A DNA stretch of 64,000 nt from Winogradskyella eximia (GTDB lineage: Bacteria > Bacteroidota > Bacteroidia > Flavobacteriales > Flavobacteriaceae): positions 62,001 through 126,000 of the forward strand of contig NZ_QRDV01000001.1 of the NCBI RefSeq assembly GCF_003386165.1. Reading direction: 5' to 3'. Of the stretch, positions 18,834-28,277 are shown one piece after another. The position numbers and the translations under genes are program-made. Positions within the stretch are counted from its first letter, which is position 1, and each line of letters begins with the position of its first letter. The notes beneath the pieces are model-generated. The model had not been told where the DNA came from, searched no databases, and was given only the letters and a program-made list of their open reading frames with translations.

Positions 18834-18880
18834 CTTTAGCTGTATTTATAAAAGTATAAATACAGCTAAAGTTTATTTTA
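18834..18880 (+). terminator. Strong intra-PUL hairpin after the SGBP gene
   Basis: A perfect 17-bp stem: CTTTAGCTGTATTTATA (18834-18850) pairs with 18855-18871 across an AAAG tetraloop, followed by a moderately T-rich tail (TTTATTTTA). It lies between susC-susD-SGBP and the enzyme genes, so it probably reduces read-through and gives the binding and import proteins higher transcript levels than the enzymes. The hairpin may instead stabilise the upstream mRNA 3' end. Confidence 0.75.
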
Positions 18881-18895
18881 AAGTAGCTTTTATAA

Positions 18896-20269
18896 ATGAA
18901 TCCATCAAATTATAAATTTTTTTTGATAGTACTTGCTATACTATTCTTTTTAACGAGTTGCAATAATTCAAAAAAAAATAGTGTCAATAAACAAGTTGTT
19001 CCAGTAGTGAATAAATTAATTGGAGACAAATTGTTAGATACAATTCAAAAACAAACCATTAACTACTTCTGGGAAGGAGCAGAACCTAATTCTGGTTTGG
19101 CTAGAGAAAGGATTCATATGGATAATAATTATCCATCCTCACCAGAAAATACAGTAACAATTGGTGGTAGTGGATTTGGATTAATGGCAATCCTAGTAGG
19201 TATTGAAAGAGGCTTTATACCGAAGCAAGAAGCGTTAGACCGTTATATTAAAATAGTCAATTTTCTTGAAAAGGCCGACCGCTTTCATGGAGCTTGGCCA
19301 CATTGGATCAATGGTGAAACTGGCAAAATGTATCCATTTACTAAAAAAGATAATGGAGGTGATTTAGTTGAAACTGCTTTTTTAATACAAGGGCTTCTTA
19401 CTGTTTCAGAGTATTTTGATAGCGATGATAACAAAGAACAGCATTTACGATCAAAAATTGATAAATTATGGAAAGAGGTAGAATGGGATTGGTACACTAA
19501 AAATAATGAAGACGTTTTATATTGGCATTGGTCACCAGAATATAATTGGGAAATGAATTTTCCTGTTGGTGGTTATAATGAATGTTTAATAATGTATGTA
19601 CTTGCTGCAAGCTCTCCAACACACCCAATAAATAAATCAGTTTACGACAAAGGTTGGGCTAGAAATGGTAATATAGTTTCCAAAGATTCTATGTATAACT
19701 TGCCTTTAGTTTTAGACTATTTTGAGCATAACGACGCTGCAGTTGGACCTTTATTTTGGTCACATTATTCATATCTAGGTTTAAACCCAAATGGACTCAC
19801 AGATCAGTATGCAGATTATTGGAAGCTCACTCAAAATCATGCAAAAATTCATTATGAATATGCAATAGATAATCCTAAACATTTTAAAGGTTATGGAGAT
19901 AGTCTTTGGGGATTAACTTCTAGCTATTCCATTAAAGGTTATGCTGGTCATAGACCTGGTGCAGATTTGGGAGTTATTTCTCCAACCGCAGCATTATCGT
20001 CCTTTCCATATACACCTAAAGAGAGCATGAATGTTTTAGTGAATATTTATAAAAATCATGATAGTTTAGTTGGCAAATACGGTCCTTACGATGCGTTTAG
20101 CTTTGAAAATAATTGGTCAGCACCTAGATATTTAGCTATAGACCAAGGACCAATTCCTGTAATGATAGAAAATTATAGAACAGGATTGTTATGGGGTTTA
20201 TTTATGAAAAATAAAAATGTACAATCGGGTTTAGATAAGCTTGGTTTCCATTATAAAAAGACAAATTAA
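18896..20269 (+). CDS. Glucoamylase-family (GH144-like) glycoside hydrolase lipoprotein, copy 1
   Basis: The 457-residue protein has lipobox FFLTSC (Cys about 22). The rest is the glucoamylase-like domain (Pfam PF10091 type, alpha-toroid). It shows YFWEGAEPNSGLARER, GGSGFGLMAILVGIERG, ADRFHGAWPHWING, NGGDLVETAFLIQGL, VEWDWYT, YWHWSP, GPLFWSHYSYLGL, ISPTAALSSFPYTP and YLAIDQGPIPVMIENYR. Characterised members include GH144 endo-beta-1,2-glucanases, so the likely job is endo-cleavage of a beta-1,2-glucan at the surface or in the periplasm. The exact specificity is inferred. It is the first enzyme gene of the PUL and sits 2 bp before its paralogue. Confidence 0.88.
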   Translation: MNPSNYKFFLIVLAILFFLTSCNNSKKNSVNKQVVPVVNKLIGDKLLDTIQKQTINYFWEGAEPNSGLARERIHMDNNYPSSPENTVTIGGSGFGLMAILVGIERGFIPKQEALDRYIKIVNFLEKADRFHGAWPHWINGETGKMYPFTKKDNGGDLVETAFLIQGLLTVSEYFDSDDNKEQHLRSKIDKLWKEVEWDWYTKNNEDVLYWHWSPEYNWEMNFPVGGYNECLIMYVLAASSPTHPINKSVYDKGWARNGNIVSKDSMYNLPLVLDYFEHNDAAVGPLFWSHYSYLGLNPNGLTDQYADYWKLTQNHAKIHYEYAIDNPKHFKGYGDSLWGLTSSYSIKGYAGHRPGADLGVISPTAALSSFPYTPKESMNVLVNIYKNHDSLVGKYGPYDAFSFENNWSAPRYLAIDQGPIPVMIENYRTGLLWGLFMKNKNVQSGLDKLGFHYKKTN

Positions 20270-20271
20270 AA

Positions 20272-21630
20272 ATGAAAATAGTTAAATTATTAATCGTAGG
20301 TATATTGCTTACAGCTTGCGGATCCGATGATGGTCCTGGTTATCAAGAACCTTATGACCCAAGTGATGATGATCCAGTTGTTGAAACATTAACCGATGAG
20401 GAACTGTTGGATTTAACTCAAGAAACGACCTTTAGATATTTTTGGGATTATGCCGAATCTAACTCTGGTGCAGCAAAAGAAAGATATCATCCTAACGACC
20501 CTACTAACAGTCAAAATGTAGTAACCACAGGCGGAAGCGGTTTTGGTTTAATGGCTATTTTAACAGGAATAGAACGTGGTTATATTACAAGAGCAGAAGG
20601 TGTTTCAAGATTAAATTTAATTTTAAATTTCTTTCAAGGTGCTGATCGTTTTCATGGTGCGTGGTCACATTGGATAGATGGAGGAACAGGTAATACTATT
20701 CCTTTCAGTGATCAAGATAATGGCGGTGATTTAGTTGAAACAGCTTTATTAGCGCAAGGTTTAATTTGCGTAAAAGAATATTTTAAAAATGGTACTACCG
20801 AAGAGGCAGAACTTGCTGCACAAGCAGATGCACTTTGGAAAGGTGTAGAATGGGATTGGTACACACAAGGGCAAAATGCATTGTATTGGCATTGGAGTCC
20901 TTCTAATGATTTTTCTATAAATCTAGAATTAAAAGGCTATAACGAAACATTAATAGCATTTATCTTAGGTGCAGCTTCGCCGGATTATTCAATTCCGGCT
21001 GAGGTGTACCATGAAGGTTGGGCTGACAATGGGAATATTGTTACTTCTGCGAGTCAATATAACACACCTTTAATTTTAGATCATGCAGGTACAGGAACAG
21101 GACCTCTTTTTTGGGCACATTATTCTTATTTAGGTTTAGATCCAAGAAATTTATCGGATCAATATGCTGATTATTGGGATTTGAATGTTAACCATACAAA
21201 CATAAATTATCTACACTGTGTAGACAATCCAAACAGTTATGTAGATTACGGAACTGATTGTTGGGGCTTAACAGCTAGCTATACTAGGAATTCCGATGGT
21301 TCCGTAGGTTATACAGCTCACGACCCAGAAAATGATACAGGTGTTATTTCGCCTACTGCGGCAATAAGCTCTATTCCATATACGCCAGAAAAGTCATTAG
21401 CAGCTATGCATTATTTTTATAGTAAAAACGAAATTTTATTGGGTAATGCTGGTTTTTACGATGCGTTTAGTCCACAGTATAATGATTGGGTAACAGAACG
21501 CTATTTAGCTATAGACCAAGGACCAGAAATTATAATGATAGAAAATTATAGGTCGCAACTATTATGGAATTTATTCATGCAGAATGAAGATGTCCAAAAT
21601 GGTTTAGATGCCTTAGGATTTACCTATTAA
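20272..21630 (+). CDS. Glucoamylase-family (GH144-like) glycoside hydrolase lipoprotein, copy 2
   Basis: The 452-residue protein has lipobox LLTAC (Cys about 16), followed by an acidic linker (EPYDPSDDDP). It then has the same alpha-toroid domain as the preceding gene, sharing almost every motif (GGSGFGLMAIL, GADRFHGAW, NGGDLVETA, VEWDWYT, YWHWSP, QYADYWDL, YLAIDQGPEIIMIENYR). The pair is a tandem duplication that has since diverged. The acidic linker resembles those on surface-exposed Bacteroidetes lipoproteins; copy 1 lacks it. One copy may therefore act outside and one in the periplasm, but this is inference. Confidence 0.88.
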   Translation: MKIVKLLIVGILLTACGSDDGPGYQEPYDPSDDDPVVETLTDEELLDLTQETTFRYFWDYAESNSGAAKERYHPNDPTNSQNVVTTGGSGFGLMAILTGIERGYITRAEGVSRLNLILNFFQGADRFHGAWSHWIDGGTGNTIPFSDQDNGGDLVETALLAQGLICVKEYFKNGTTEEAELAAQADALWKGVEWDWYTQGQNALYWHWSPSNDFSINLELKGYNETLIAFILGAASPDYSIPAEVYHEGWADNGNIVTSASQYNTPLILDHAGTGTGPLFWAHYSYLGLDPRNLSDQYADYWDLNVNHTNINYLHCVDNPNSYVDYGTDCWGLTASYTRNSDGSVGYTAHDPENDTGVISPTAAISSIPYTPEKSLAAMHYFYSKNEILLGNAGFYDAFSPQYNDWVTERYLAIDQGPEIIMIENYRSQLLWNLFMQNEDVQNGLDALGFTY

Positions 21631-21643
21631 ATCAATTTAAAAT

Positions 21644-22429
21644 ATGAAAAAATTAAAAACGTTTTTAATCTTTTGTTTGATGCTGTCTTCGACAATTGCA
21701 TTCTCACAAAAGGATTTATTTAAAGAGAAGGTTCATATTAAAGGCGAAGACACTTTAAAGTATCGCATTATGTATCCTGAAAATTTTTCAGAAGATAATC
21801 AATATCCTGTGGTCTTATTTTTACATGGAGCAGGTGAGCGAGGTGATGATAATAAAAAACAGCTAGCAAATGGAAGTAAATTATTTACGGATAAAATGAA
21901 TCGTGGCGCATTTCCGGCAATTGTTATTTTTCCTCAGTGTCCGCAAGAAAGTTATTGGTCTAATGCCAGTGTAGATAGAAGTAGTTATCCTATAAGTTTA
22001 GAATTTCCAAAAGATAAAGAAGCAACAAAGCCCATGCAGTTGGTAATAAATTTAATGCAAGAGGTAACTCGTAAAGATTACGTAAACAAAGCTAAAGTTT
22101 ATGTCGGTGGTTTATCTATGGGTGGCATGGGAACGTTTGAAATTTTATCGAGACAGCCAGATATGTTTGCAGCTGCTTTTGCTATTTGTGGCAATGGAAA
22201 TGCCGAGTTAGCTAAGGAGTATGCAACTAAAGTAGATCTATGGATTTTTCACGGAGCAGATGATAATGTTGTAGATCCAAAAGGCTCTGTAAAAATGGTA
22301 AACGCTATTTTAGAAAATGGAGGCAAACCTAATTTTACACTATACGCTGACGACAATCATAACAGTTGGGATTCTGCCTTTGCAGAACCAGAATTATTAA
22401 CATGGCTTTTCTCTAAATCAAAAAAATAA
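21644..22429 (+). CDS. Secreted alpha/beta-hydrolase esterase
   Basis: The 261-residue protein has a signal peptide ending near AFSQ (about 22). The alpha/beta-hydrolase fold shows oxyanion motif LFLHGAGERGDDN, nucleophile motif GGLSMGGMG (Ser about 158), Asp in GADDNVVDP and His in DDNHNSWD. It belongs to the phospholipase/carboxylesterase and feruloyl-esterase-like group (PF02230/CE1-like) that often accompanies PULs. It likely removes an acyl group (acetyl, succinyl or feruloyl) from the glycan. It is embedded between the GH144-like pair and GH3, with gaps of 13 bp and 3 bp. Confidence 0.83.
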   Translation: MKKLKTFLIFCLMLSSTIAFSQKDLFKEKVHIKGEDTLKYRIMYPENFSEDNQYPVVLFLHGAGERGDDNKKQLANGSKLFTDKMNRGAFPAIVIFPQCPQESYWSNASVDRSSYPISLEFPKDKEATKPMQLVINLMQEVTRKDYVNKAKVYVGGLSMGGMGTFEILSRQPDMFAAAFAICGNGNAELAKEYATKVDLWIFHGADDNVVDPKGSVKMVNAILENGGKPNFTLYADDNHNSWDSAFAEPELLTWLFSKSKK

Positions 22430-22432
22430 AAA

Positions 22433-24775
22433 ATGAAAAAACCTCAATTCGCTAAAATAAAAACGTTCACACTGGCAATAGGTGTTCTTTCGGTGCTGTC
22501 TTGCAATACTAATAATCAGAAAGCATCAACAACTCATAATGACAATCCTTTTGAAGAAAAGGTAGATTCTATTATTAGTTTAATGACGTTAGATGAAAAA
22601 CTCGGTCAATTAAATTTGCCTGCAACAGGTCCAATTACAACAGGTTCTTCAAAAAGTACAGATGTTGTTTCAAAAATTGAAGAAGGTAAAATAGGTGGTC
22701 TTTTCAATATTAAGGATATTAAAAACATATACGAAGTTCAAAAAATAGCAGTAGAAAAAAGCCGATTAGGTATTCCACTTATTTTTGGAATGGATGTCAT
22801 TCACGGATTCAAAACTACGTTTCCTATTCCACTAGGTTTATCTGCTTCTTGGGATATGGAAATGATTGAGAAAACAGCTCAGATTGCAGCTTCAGAAGCT
22901 AGTGCCAATGGAATTAATTGGACGTTTTCGCCAATGGTAGATATTTCTCGCGATCCTCGTTGGGGACGCGTTTCCGAAGGTAATGGAGAAGACCCTTTTT
23001 TAGGTAGCCAAATTGCAAAAGCGATGGTTAATGGTTACCAACAAAACGATATGTCTGCTAACAATACAATGATGGCATGTGTTAAACATTTCGCTTTGTA
23101 CGGTGCAGCAGAAGCAGGTAGAGATTACAACACAGTAGATATGAGTCGTATTAGAATGTTCAACGAATATTTACCACCTTATAAAGCTGCTGTAGATGCA
23201 GGTGTCGGTTCTGTTATGGCTTCATTTAATGAAATTGATGGTGTGCCAGCAACTGGTAATAAATGGTTACTTACAGATTTATTAAGAGATGATTGGGCAT
23301 TTAATGGATTTGTAGTTTCAGATTATACTGGAATTTACGAAATGATGGCACACGGAATGGGAGACGAAGTTGCTGTAACTTCTTTAGCTTTAAAAGCTGG
23401 TTTAGATATGGATATGGCAGGCGATTCACCAAATATTTCGGCCGCTTTTATTAAAAATTTAAAAACCGCTTTAGATAATGGCGACATTTCTATTAACGAT
23501 GTTGATAAAGCTGTAGCGCGCGTACTGACTGCAAAATATCAAGTTGGTTTGTTTGAAGACCCTTATAAATATTGTAACGAAGAACGTGCAAAGAACGATG
23601 TTTATACGCAAGAGAATAGAGATTACGCACGTTTAGTTGGAGCAGAATCAACCGTTTTACTAAAAAACGAAAACCAAATATTACCATTAAAAAAATCGGG
23701 TACAATTGCGGTTATAGGACCATTAGCTAAAGCCAGTAACAATATGGCTGGTACATGGAGTGTTTCTACAGACCATGAAAATTGTATTTCTGTTTGGGAT
23801 GGTTTACAGCAAACGGTAGGCAATGATGTCAACTTATTATATGCTAAAGGTAGTAACGTTGATTACGATTTTGAGTTAGAGAAACGTGCTACAATGTTTG
23901 GTAAAACGATTCCAAGAGATAATAGAACAGACCAGCAAATGATAAATGAAGCTGTTGCTATTGCAAAAAAATCAGATGTGATTTTAGCCACCATAGGTGA
24001 ATCTTCAGAATTAAGTGGAGAAAGCAGTAGCCGTACAGATATTGGTATTCCACAAGTTCAAAAAGATTTATTAAACGCTTTATTAAAAACAGGAAAACCA
24101 GTTGTGTTAGTCTTGTTTACTGGGCGACCATTAACTTTGGTAGAAGAGAGCGAAAATGTACCATCTATTCTTAACGTATGGTTTCCTGGTAGTGAAGCTG
24201 GTTTATCTATTTCAGATGTGTTGTTTGGAGCAGTAAATCCTTCAGGTAAATTAACGGCGACTTTCCCAAGAAATGTTGGTCAGGTGCCATTATTCTATAA
24301 TCATAAAAACACAGGACGACCATTAGGAAATTCTGAAGGACATTTCGAAAAATTTAAGTCCAATTATATTGACGCTCGTAATGAACCATTGTATCCTTTT
24401 GGTTACGGATTAAGTTATACAACCTTTAAATATGGTGATGTAAAATTAGATAAGACATCTATGTCTCAAAAAGATATGGTTACAGTGTCTGTAGATATTA
24501 CAAATACTGGTGATTATGATGGTAAAGAAGTTGCTCAATTATACATTAGAGATGTTATAGGTTCTATCACTAGACCTGTAAAAGAATTAAAAGGGTTTCA
24601 GAAAATATTCTTAAAGAAAGGCGAAACAAAAACCGTAAGCTTTACACTTTCGGATGAAGATTTAAAATTCTACAATGCTAATATAGATTTTGTAGCCGAA
24701 CCTGGCGATTTTCAAGTAGCAATCGGAACAGATTCTAACGTAGAATTTAAAAATACAATTACCCTTATTGATTAG
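22433..24775 (+). CDS. GH3 beta-glucosidase, lipoprotein
   Basis: The 780-residue protein has lipobox LSVLSC (Cys 24). It contains a GH3 N-terminal TIM barrel (about 40-375: MTLDEKLGQLNLP, IPLIFGMDVIHG, WTFSPMVDISRDPRWGR, ACVKHFALYGAAEAGRDYN). The nucleophile Asp is in GFVVSDYTGIYEM (about 297). The GH3 C-terminal alpha/beta sandwich (about 400-630, ATIGESSELSGES) and a C-terminal Fn3-like domain (about 680-770) follow. The family releases glucose from non-reducing ends, and some GH3 enzymes in beta-1,2-glucan loci are specific for sophorooligosaccharides. Paired with GH144-like enzymes it should complete glucan breakdown. Confidence 0.94.
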   Translation: MKKPQFAKIKTFTLAIGVLSVLSCNTNNQKASTTHNDNPFEEKVDSIISLMTLDEKLGQLNLPATGPITTGSSKSTDVVSKIEEGKIGGLFNIKDIKNIYEVQKIAVEKSRLGIPLIFGMDVIHGFKTTFPIPLGLSASWDMEMIEKTAQIAASEASANGINWTFSPMVDISRDPRWGRVSEGNGEDPFLGSQIAKAMVNGYQQNDMSANNTMMACVKHFALYGAAEAGRDYNTVDMSRIRMFNEYLPPYKAAVDAGVGSVMASFNEIDGVPATGNKWLLTDLLRDDWAFNGFVVSDYTGIYEMMAHGMGDEVAVTSLALKAGLDMDMAGDSPNISAAFIKNLKTALDNGDISINDVDKAVARVLTAKYQVGLFEDPYKYCNEERAKNDVYTQENRDYARLVGAESTVLLKNENQILPLKKSGTIAVIGPLAKASNNMAGTWSVSTDHENCISVWDGLQQTVGNDVNLLYAKGSNVDYDFELEKRATMFGKTIPRDNRTDQQMINEAVAIAKKSDVILATIGESSELSGESSSRTDIGIPQVQKDLLNALLKTGKPVVLVLFTGRPLTLVEESENVPSILNVWFPGSEAGLSISDVLFGAVNPSGKLTATFPRNVGQVPLFYNHKNTGRPLGNSEGHFEKFKSNYIDARNEPLYPFGYGLSYTTFKYGDVKLDKTSMSQKDMVTVSVDITNTGDYDGKEVAQLYIRDVIGSITRPVKELKGFQKIFLKKGETKTVSFTLSDEDLKFYNANIDFVAEPGDFQVAIGTDSNVEFKNTITLID

Positions 24776-24785
24776 TAGCTAAGAT

Positions 24786-27389
24786 ATGTCACATAATAAA
24801 TTTAAAATAATAACACTTTGCTTATTGAGTTGTGTGGCATTTTCTTTTAGTGCTTTTGCACAAACTAAAACTATAAATTCGGGTTGGCAATATTCAGAAA
24901 ATAAAACAAACTGGGAGACTATTAATATTCCGCACACATGGAATGATAAGGATGCTTTTGATGATGCACCTGGTTACAGACGAGGTTTAGGGTATTACCA
25001 GAAGCAGATTTTTGTAGCTTCAGATGAAAAAGAAAACATTCATTACTTAAAATTTAATGCGGTAAACCAAGAAGCTACTGTTTTTGTAAATGGTCATAAC
25101 GTAGGAAATCATAAAGGTGGTTACACTGCTTTTAATTTTGAAATTACAAAGTACCTTAACTTTAATGATTTTAACCATATTGAAGTTATAGTAGATAATT
25201 CACACAATGAAAATATTCCACCATTAGATGCGGATTTTACATTTTATGGTGGCATTTATAGAGATGTAGAATTGATTTCGGTACCAAAACAACATCTAAG
25301 TTTAACCGATTTTGCTTCAGATGGCTATTACGTTAACTATTATAATGTTTCAGAAGAGCAAGCTGGTGTTGAGGTAAAGTTATTGGTTGATAATTTTGAT
25401 TCGTTTAAATCTCAAAATCATTTGTATTTAAAAATTTTAGATGCGGAAGGTCAACTTATTTTAGAAGAACATAAAGGTTTTAAACTAAATGCAGCCACAT
25501 CAAAAGACATTACAATCACATTTCCAGAAATTGAGAACCCAAAATTATGGTCGCCTAATAATCCTTATTTATATAAATTAGAAATTTCGTTAACTGATAA
25601 AAAGGGTAACATATTAGATTCAAAATCTTCAAATCTTGGATTCCGTTGGGCAACTGTAGATGCGGAAAAAGGTTTCTTTTTAAACGGAAAACCAATTAAA
25701 CTGGTTGGTGTTAATCGGCATCAAGATTACGAGAGTTACGGAAATGCTGTTCCACTTTCATTACAGAAAAAAGATATTGAACTTATAAAAGAAATGGGTT
25801 CTAATGTCATTCGTTTTGCACATTATCCGCATGCTCGCGAGCTTTATAAAAAATGCGATGAACTCGGTATTTTAGTCTGGACAGAAATTCCTATCGTTAA
25901 TAAAGTGACCAATACAGAAGCATTTGTTAATGTGTCTAAACAAATGCAAAAGGAGCATATTAAGCAGTATTATAATTTTCCGTCAGTGGTGATGATAGGT
26001 TACATGAATGAGATATTTCTGAGATTAGCCTTTGATAAAAAAGAGTCTGATGAGGAAAAGGAACACCGTAAGCAATTCACGTACAATTTAGCAAAACAGT
26101 TAGAAGACTTAACGAGAAGAGAAGCGCCAAACCACATCACAGTAATGGCATTGCATTTTAATGAGCTGTATAACGAAACTAAAATTGCAGATTTGCCAAT
26201 GCTTGTGGGTTGGAATCTTTATTTTGGTTGGTACCACGACACAATTGAAGATTTGGGCGTATTCTTAGACGACCAACACCAACGTTATCCTAAGCGTTCC
26301 TTATTAATTTCAGAGTATGGACCAGGAGCAGATGTGCGAATTTCTGCAACAGAACCTTCGCGATACGATTATTCTCAAGACTATCAATTATTGTTACATT
26401 CTGGTTACTACAGTCAAGTAATGGAACGTGATTTTGTAACCGGAATGACAGCCTGGAATTTTGCAGATTTTGGCTCGGAATTTAGAGGAGAAACGATACC
26501 GCATGTCAATCAAAAAGGCATAATGCAATATAACAGAGCACCAAAAGAAGTGTACTATTGGTACCAATCTGTTTTAAAAACAAAAGAACCTTTTGTGCAT
26601 ATTGCTAATTACCAAAATGAACTAAACTTATTAGAAAAGAATACACATGAAGTCGTTATTTTTTCCAATCAAAATGAAGGAAAACTATATGTAAACGACG
26701 TCTTATATAAAGACATTAATTTTGAATTAGGTATAGCAAAAATCGAAGTTCCTTTGAAGCAAGGTGTAAATACAGTAAAGGTTGAAACAGCTAACACTAC
26801 AGATGAAACTGATTTTAATGTTGAATTGTTTCAAAATTTAAAAACCAATCCAAAATCAGTTTTGGCAATTAATGTTGGTACACATATTAGTTTTAGAGAT
26901 GATATCTTGGGTGTAACATTTTTAAAAGACAGACCTTATTCTGATAATTTATATGGTTATCTACCAAATTCTGGTAAGTGCACTAAAAAATTAATTCCTT
27001 TTAATATTAGTAACACTATTAACGAAGCTGTTTACCAGACTGTACTTGTAGATTGTAATGCCTACAAGGTTGATATACCTAACGGAAAGTATAAAGTAAC
27101 CTTATATTTTGTAGAGCCTCAATTAAAAAATAAAACCAAAGTATTATTCAATTTAAAAGAAGCCAATGACGATTCTAAAGCAGATGTGATGCATAGAATT
27201 TTTGATATTAAATTAAATGCTAAAACCACAAGTAGCCAGTTTAATATGGCAAAAATGTATGATGATAAATACGGAATAATGCAAACGTCAGAAGTAAATA
27301 TTGCCAAGAACGAAGGTTTAACAATTCAGCTTAATCCTATAAAGGGGGAAACCGTTCTAAGTGGTATTTTAATAGAAAAATTAGACTAA
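24786..27389 (+). CDS. GH2 glycoside hydrolase with C-terminal malectin-like domain
   Basis: The 867-residue protein has a signal peptide ending near AFAQ (about 26). It has the GH2 jelly-roll (about 30-165: IPHTWNDKDA, GYRRGLGYYQK, VFVNGHNVGNHKGGYTAF), an Ig-like sandwich (about 170-285) and a TIM barrel. The barrel has VGVNRHQDYE, acid/base Glu in MIGYMNEIF (about 409) and nucleophile Glu in LLISEYGPGAD (about 510). From about 690 there is a malectin/CBM57-type domain (INVGTHISFRDD, YKVTLYFVEP, FDIKLNA). GH2 members act on beta-galactosides, beta-glucuronides or beta-mannosides, and the sequence alone does not decide which. In this PUL it implies a side chain or linkage other than plain beta-glucan. 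Confidence 0.92.
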   Translation: MSHNKFKIITLCLLSCVAFSFSAFAQTKTINSGWQYSENKTNWETINIPHTWNDKDAFDDAPGYRRGLGYYQKQIFVASDEKENIHYLKFNAVNQEATVFVNGHNVGNHKGGYTAFNFEITKYLNFNDFNHIEVIVDNSHNENIPPLDADFTFYGGIYRDVELISVPKQHLSLTDFASDGYYVNYYNVSEEQAGVEVKLLVDNFDSFKSQNHLYLKILDAEGQLILEEHKGFKLNAATSKDITITFPEIENPKLWSPNNPYLYKLEISLTDKKGNILDSKSSNLGFRWATVDAEKGFFLNGKPIKLVGVNRHQDYESYGNAVPLSLQKKDIELIKEMGSNVIRFAHYPHARELYKKCDELGILVWTEIPIVNKVTNTEAFVNVSKQMQKEHIKQYYNFPSVVMIGYMNEIFLRLAFDKKESDEEKEHRKQFTYNLAKQLEDLTRREAPNHITVMALHFNELYNETKIADLPMLVGWNLYFGWYHDTIEDLGVFLDDQHQRYPKRSLLISEYGPGADVRISATEPSRYDYSQDYQLLLHSGYYSQVMERDFVTGMTAWNFADFGSEFRGETIPHVNQKGIMQYNRAPKEVYYWYQSVLKTKEPFVHIANYQNELNLLEKNTHEVVIFSNQNEGKLYVNDVLYKDINFELGIAKIEVPLKQGVNTVKVETANTTDETDFNVELFQNLKTNPKSVLAINVGTHISFRDDILGVTFLKDRPYSDNLYGYLPNSGKCTKKLIPFNISNTINEAVYQTVLVDCNAYKVDIPNGKYKVTLYFVEPQLKNKTKVLFNLKEANDDSKADVMHRIFDIKLNAKTTSSQFNMAKMYDDKYGIMQTSEVNIAKNEGLTIQLNPIKGETVLSGILIEKLD

Positions 27390-28277
27390 ATGAACAAATT
27401 ATTAGTAGCACTATTAATGTTGGTATCTGTGTCGCTTTCAGCTCAAGACATGGCCACTTATACCTTTTCTATAAAAGGTAACGACACTATAAAGTTAGAT
27501 GTGTTTACACCAAAAAACATTAAGAAATCAGATACATTACCTGTGTTATTGTGGATGCATGGAGGCGGATTTTCAGGTAGTCATCGTGCGTATCCAGATG
27601 ATAATAAATTGGTGAAATATGTTGCTAAAGAACAGAATTACATAGGTGTTTCTATTGATTATAGACAGTTAAGAAAGAATACAGCAACAGGTTTTGGTTG
27701 CGATTGTTCTAAAGACGAAAAATTAGAAACGTTTAAACAAGCGGTTATTGATTATATGGATGCTGCAAAATACATTGTGGTACATGCTAAAGAATTGCAA
27801 ATAGATACCACTAAAATTATTGCAGGTGGCAGTAGTGCTGGAGCAGAAGGTATTTTAAATGCAGTGTTTATGCGCGAGTATTTTCTAGATAATGCAGAAG
27901 CTTATGATGAGGTGCAGTTTGCAGGTGTGTTTTCTTGTGCAGGAGCCGTTGTTGATGCTAGTTACATCAATAAAGATAATGTTGTGCCTTCCGTTTTATA
28001 TCATGGCACAAAAGACCAATTAGTGCCTTTTGATAATGCAGCGCATCACCTTTGTGAGCCAACAAGAGATGGTTATATCATTCTAGATGGCTCAAATGTT
28101 ATTGCAAAAAAGTTAGAAGAGTTAGAAACAGCTTATTATTTCAATATTGTAAAAGAAGGTCGTCATGAGGTATCATCAATTCCTTTTGAAGATTTAAATG
28201 CAATTTTCAACTTTTTCGAACAAACAATTATTAACAACGATGTCATTCAAACAAAAATTATAAAGACTAAAAACTAA
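27390..28277 (+). CDS. Secreted alpha/beta-hydrolase carboxylesterase (HGGGF type)
   Basis: The 295-residue protein has a signal peptide ending near LSAQ (about 18). Features are oxyanion motif WMHGGGFSGSHR, nucleophile GGSSAGAEG (Ser about 149), Asp in YHGTKDQLVPF and a C-terminal His in EGRHEV. The HGGGF signature places it with carboxylesterase/hormone-sensitive-lipase-like and bifunctional carbohydrate esterases found in PULs, so deacylation of the glycan is the likely role. Its ATG abuts the GH2 stop codon directly, and its own stop overlaps the sulfatase start (TAATG), indicating translational coupling. Confidence 0.84.
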   Translation: MNKLLVALLMLVSVSLSAQDMATYTFSIKGNDTIKLDVFTPKNIKKSDTLPVLLWMHGGGFSGSHRAYPDDNKLVKYVAKEQNYIGVSIDYRQLRKNTATGFGCDCSKDEKLETFKQAVIDYMDAAKYIVVHAKELQIDTTKIIAGGSSAGAEGILNAVFMREYFLDNAEAYDEVQFAGVFSCAGAVVDASYINKDNVVPSVLYHGTKDQLVPFDNAAHHLCEPTRDGYIILDGSNVIAKKLEELETAYYFNIVKEGRHEVSSIPFEDLNAIFNFFEQTIINNDVIQTKIIKTKN

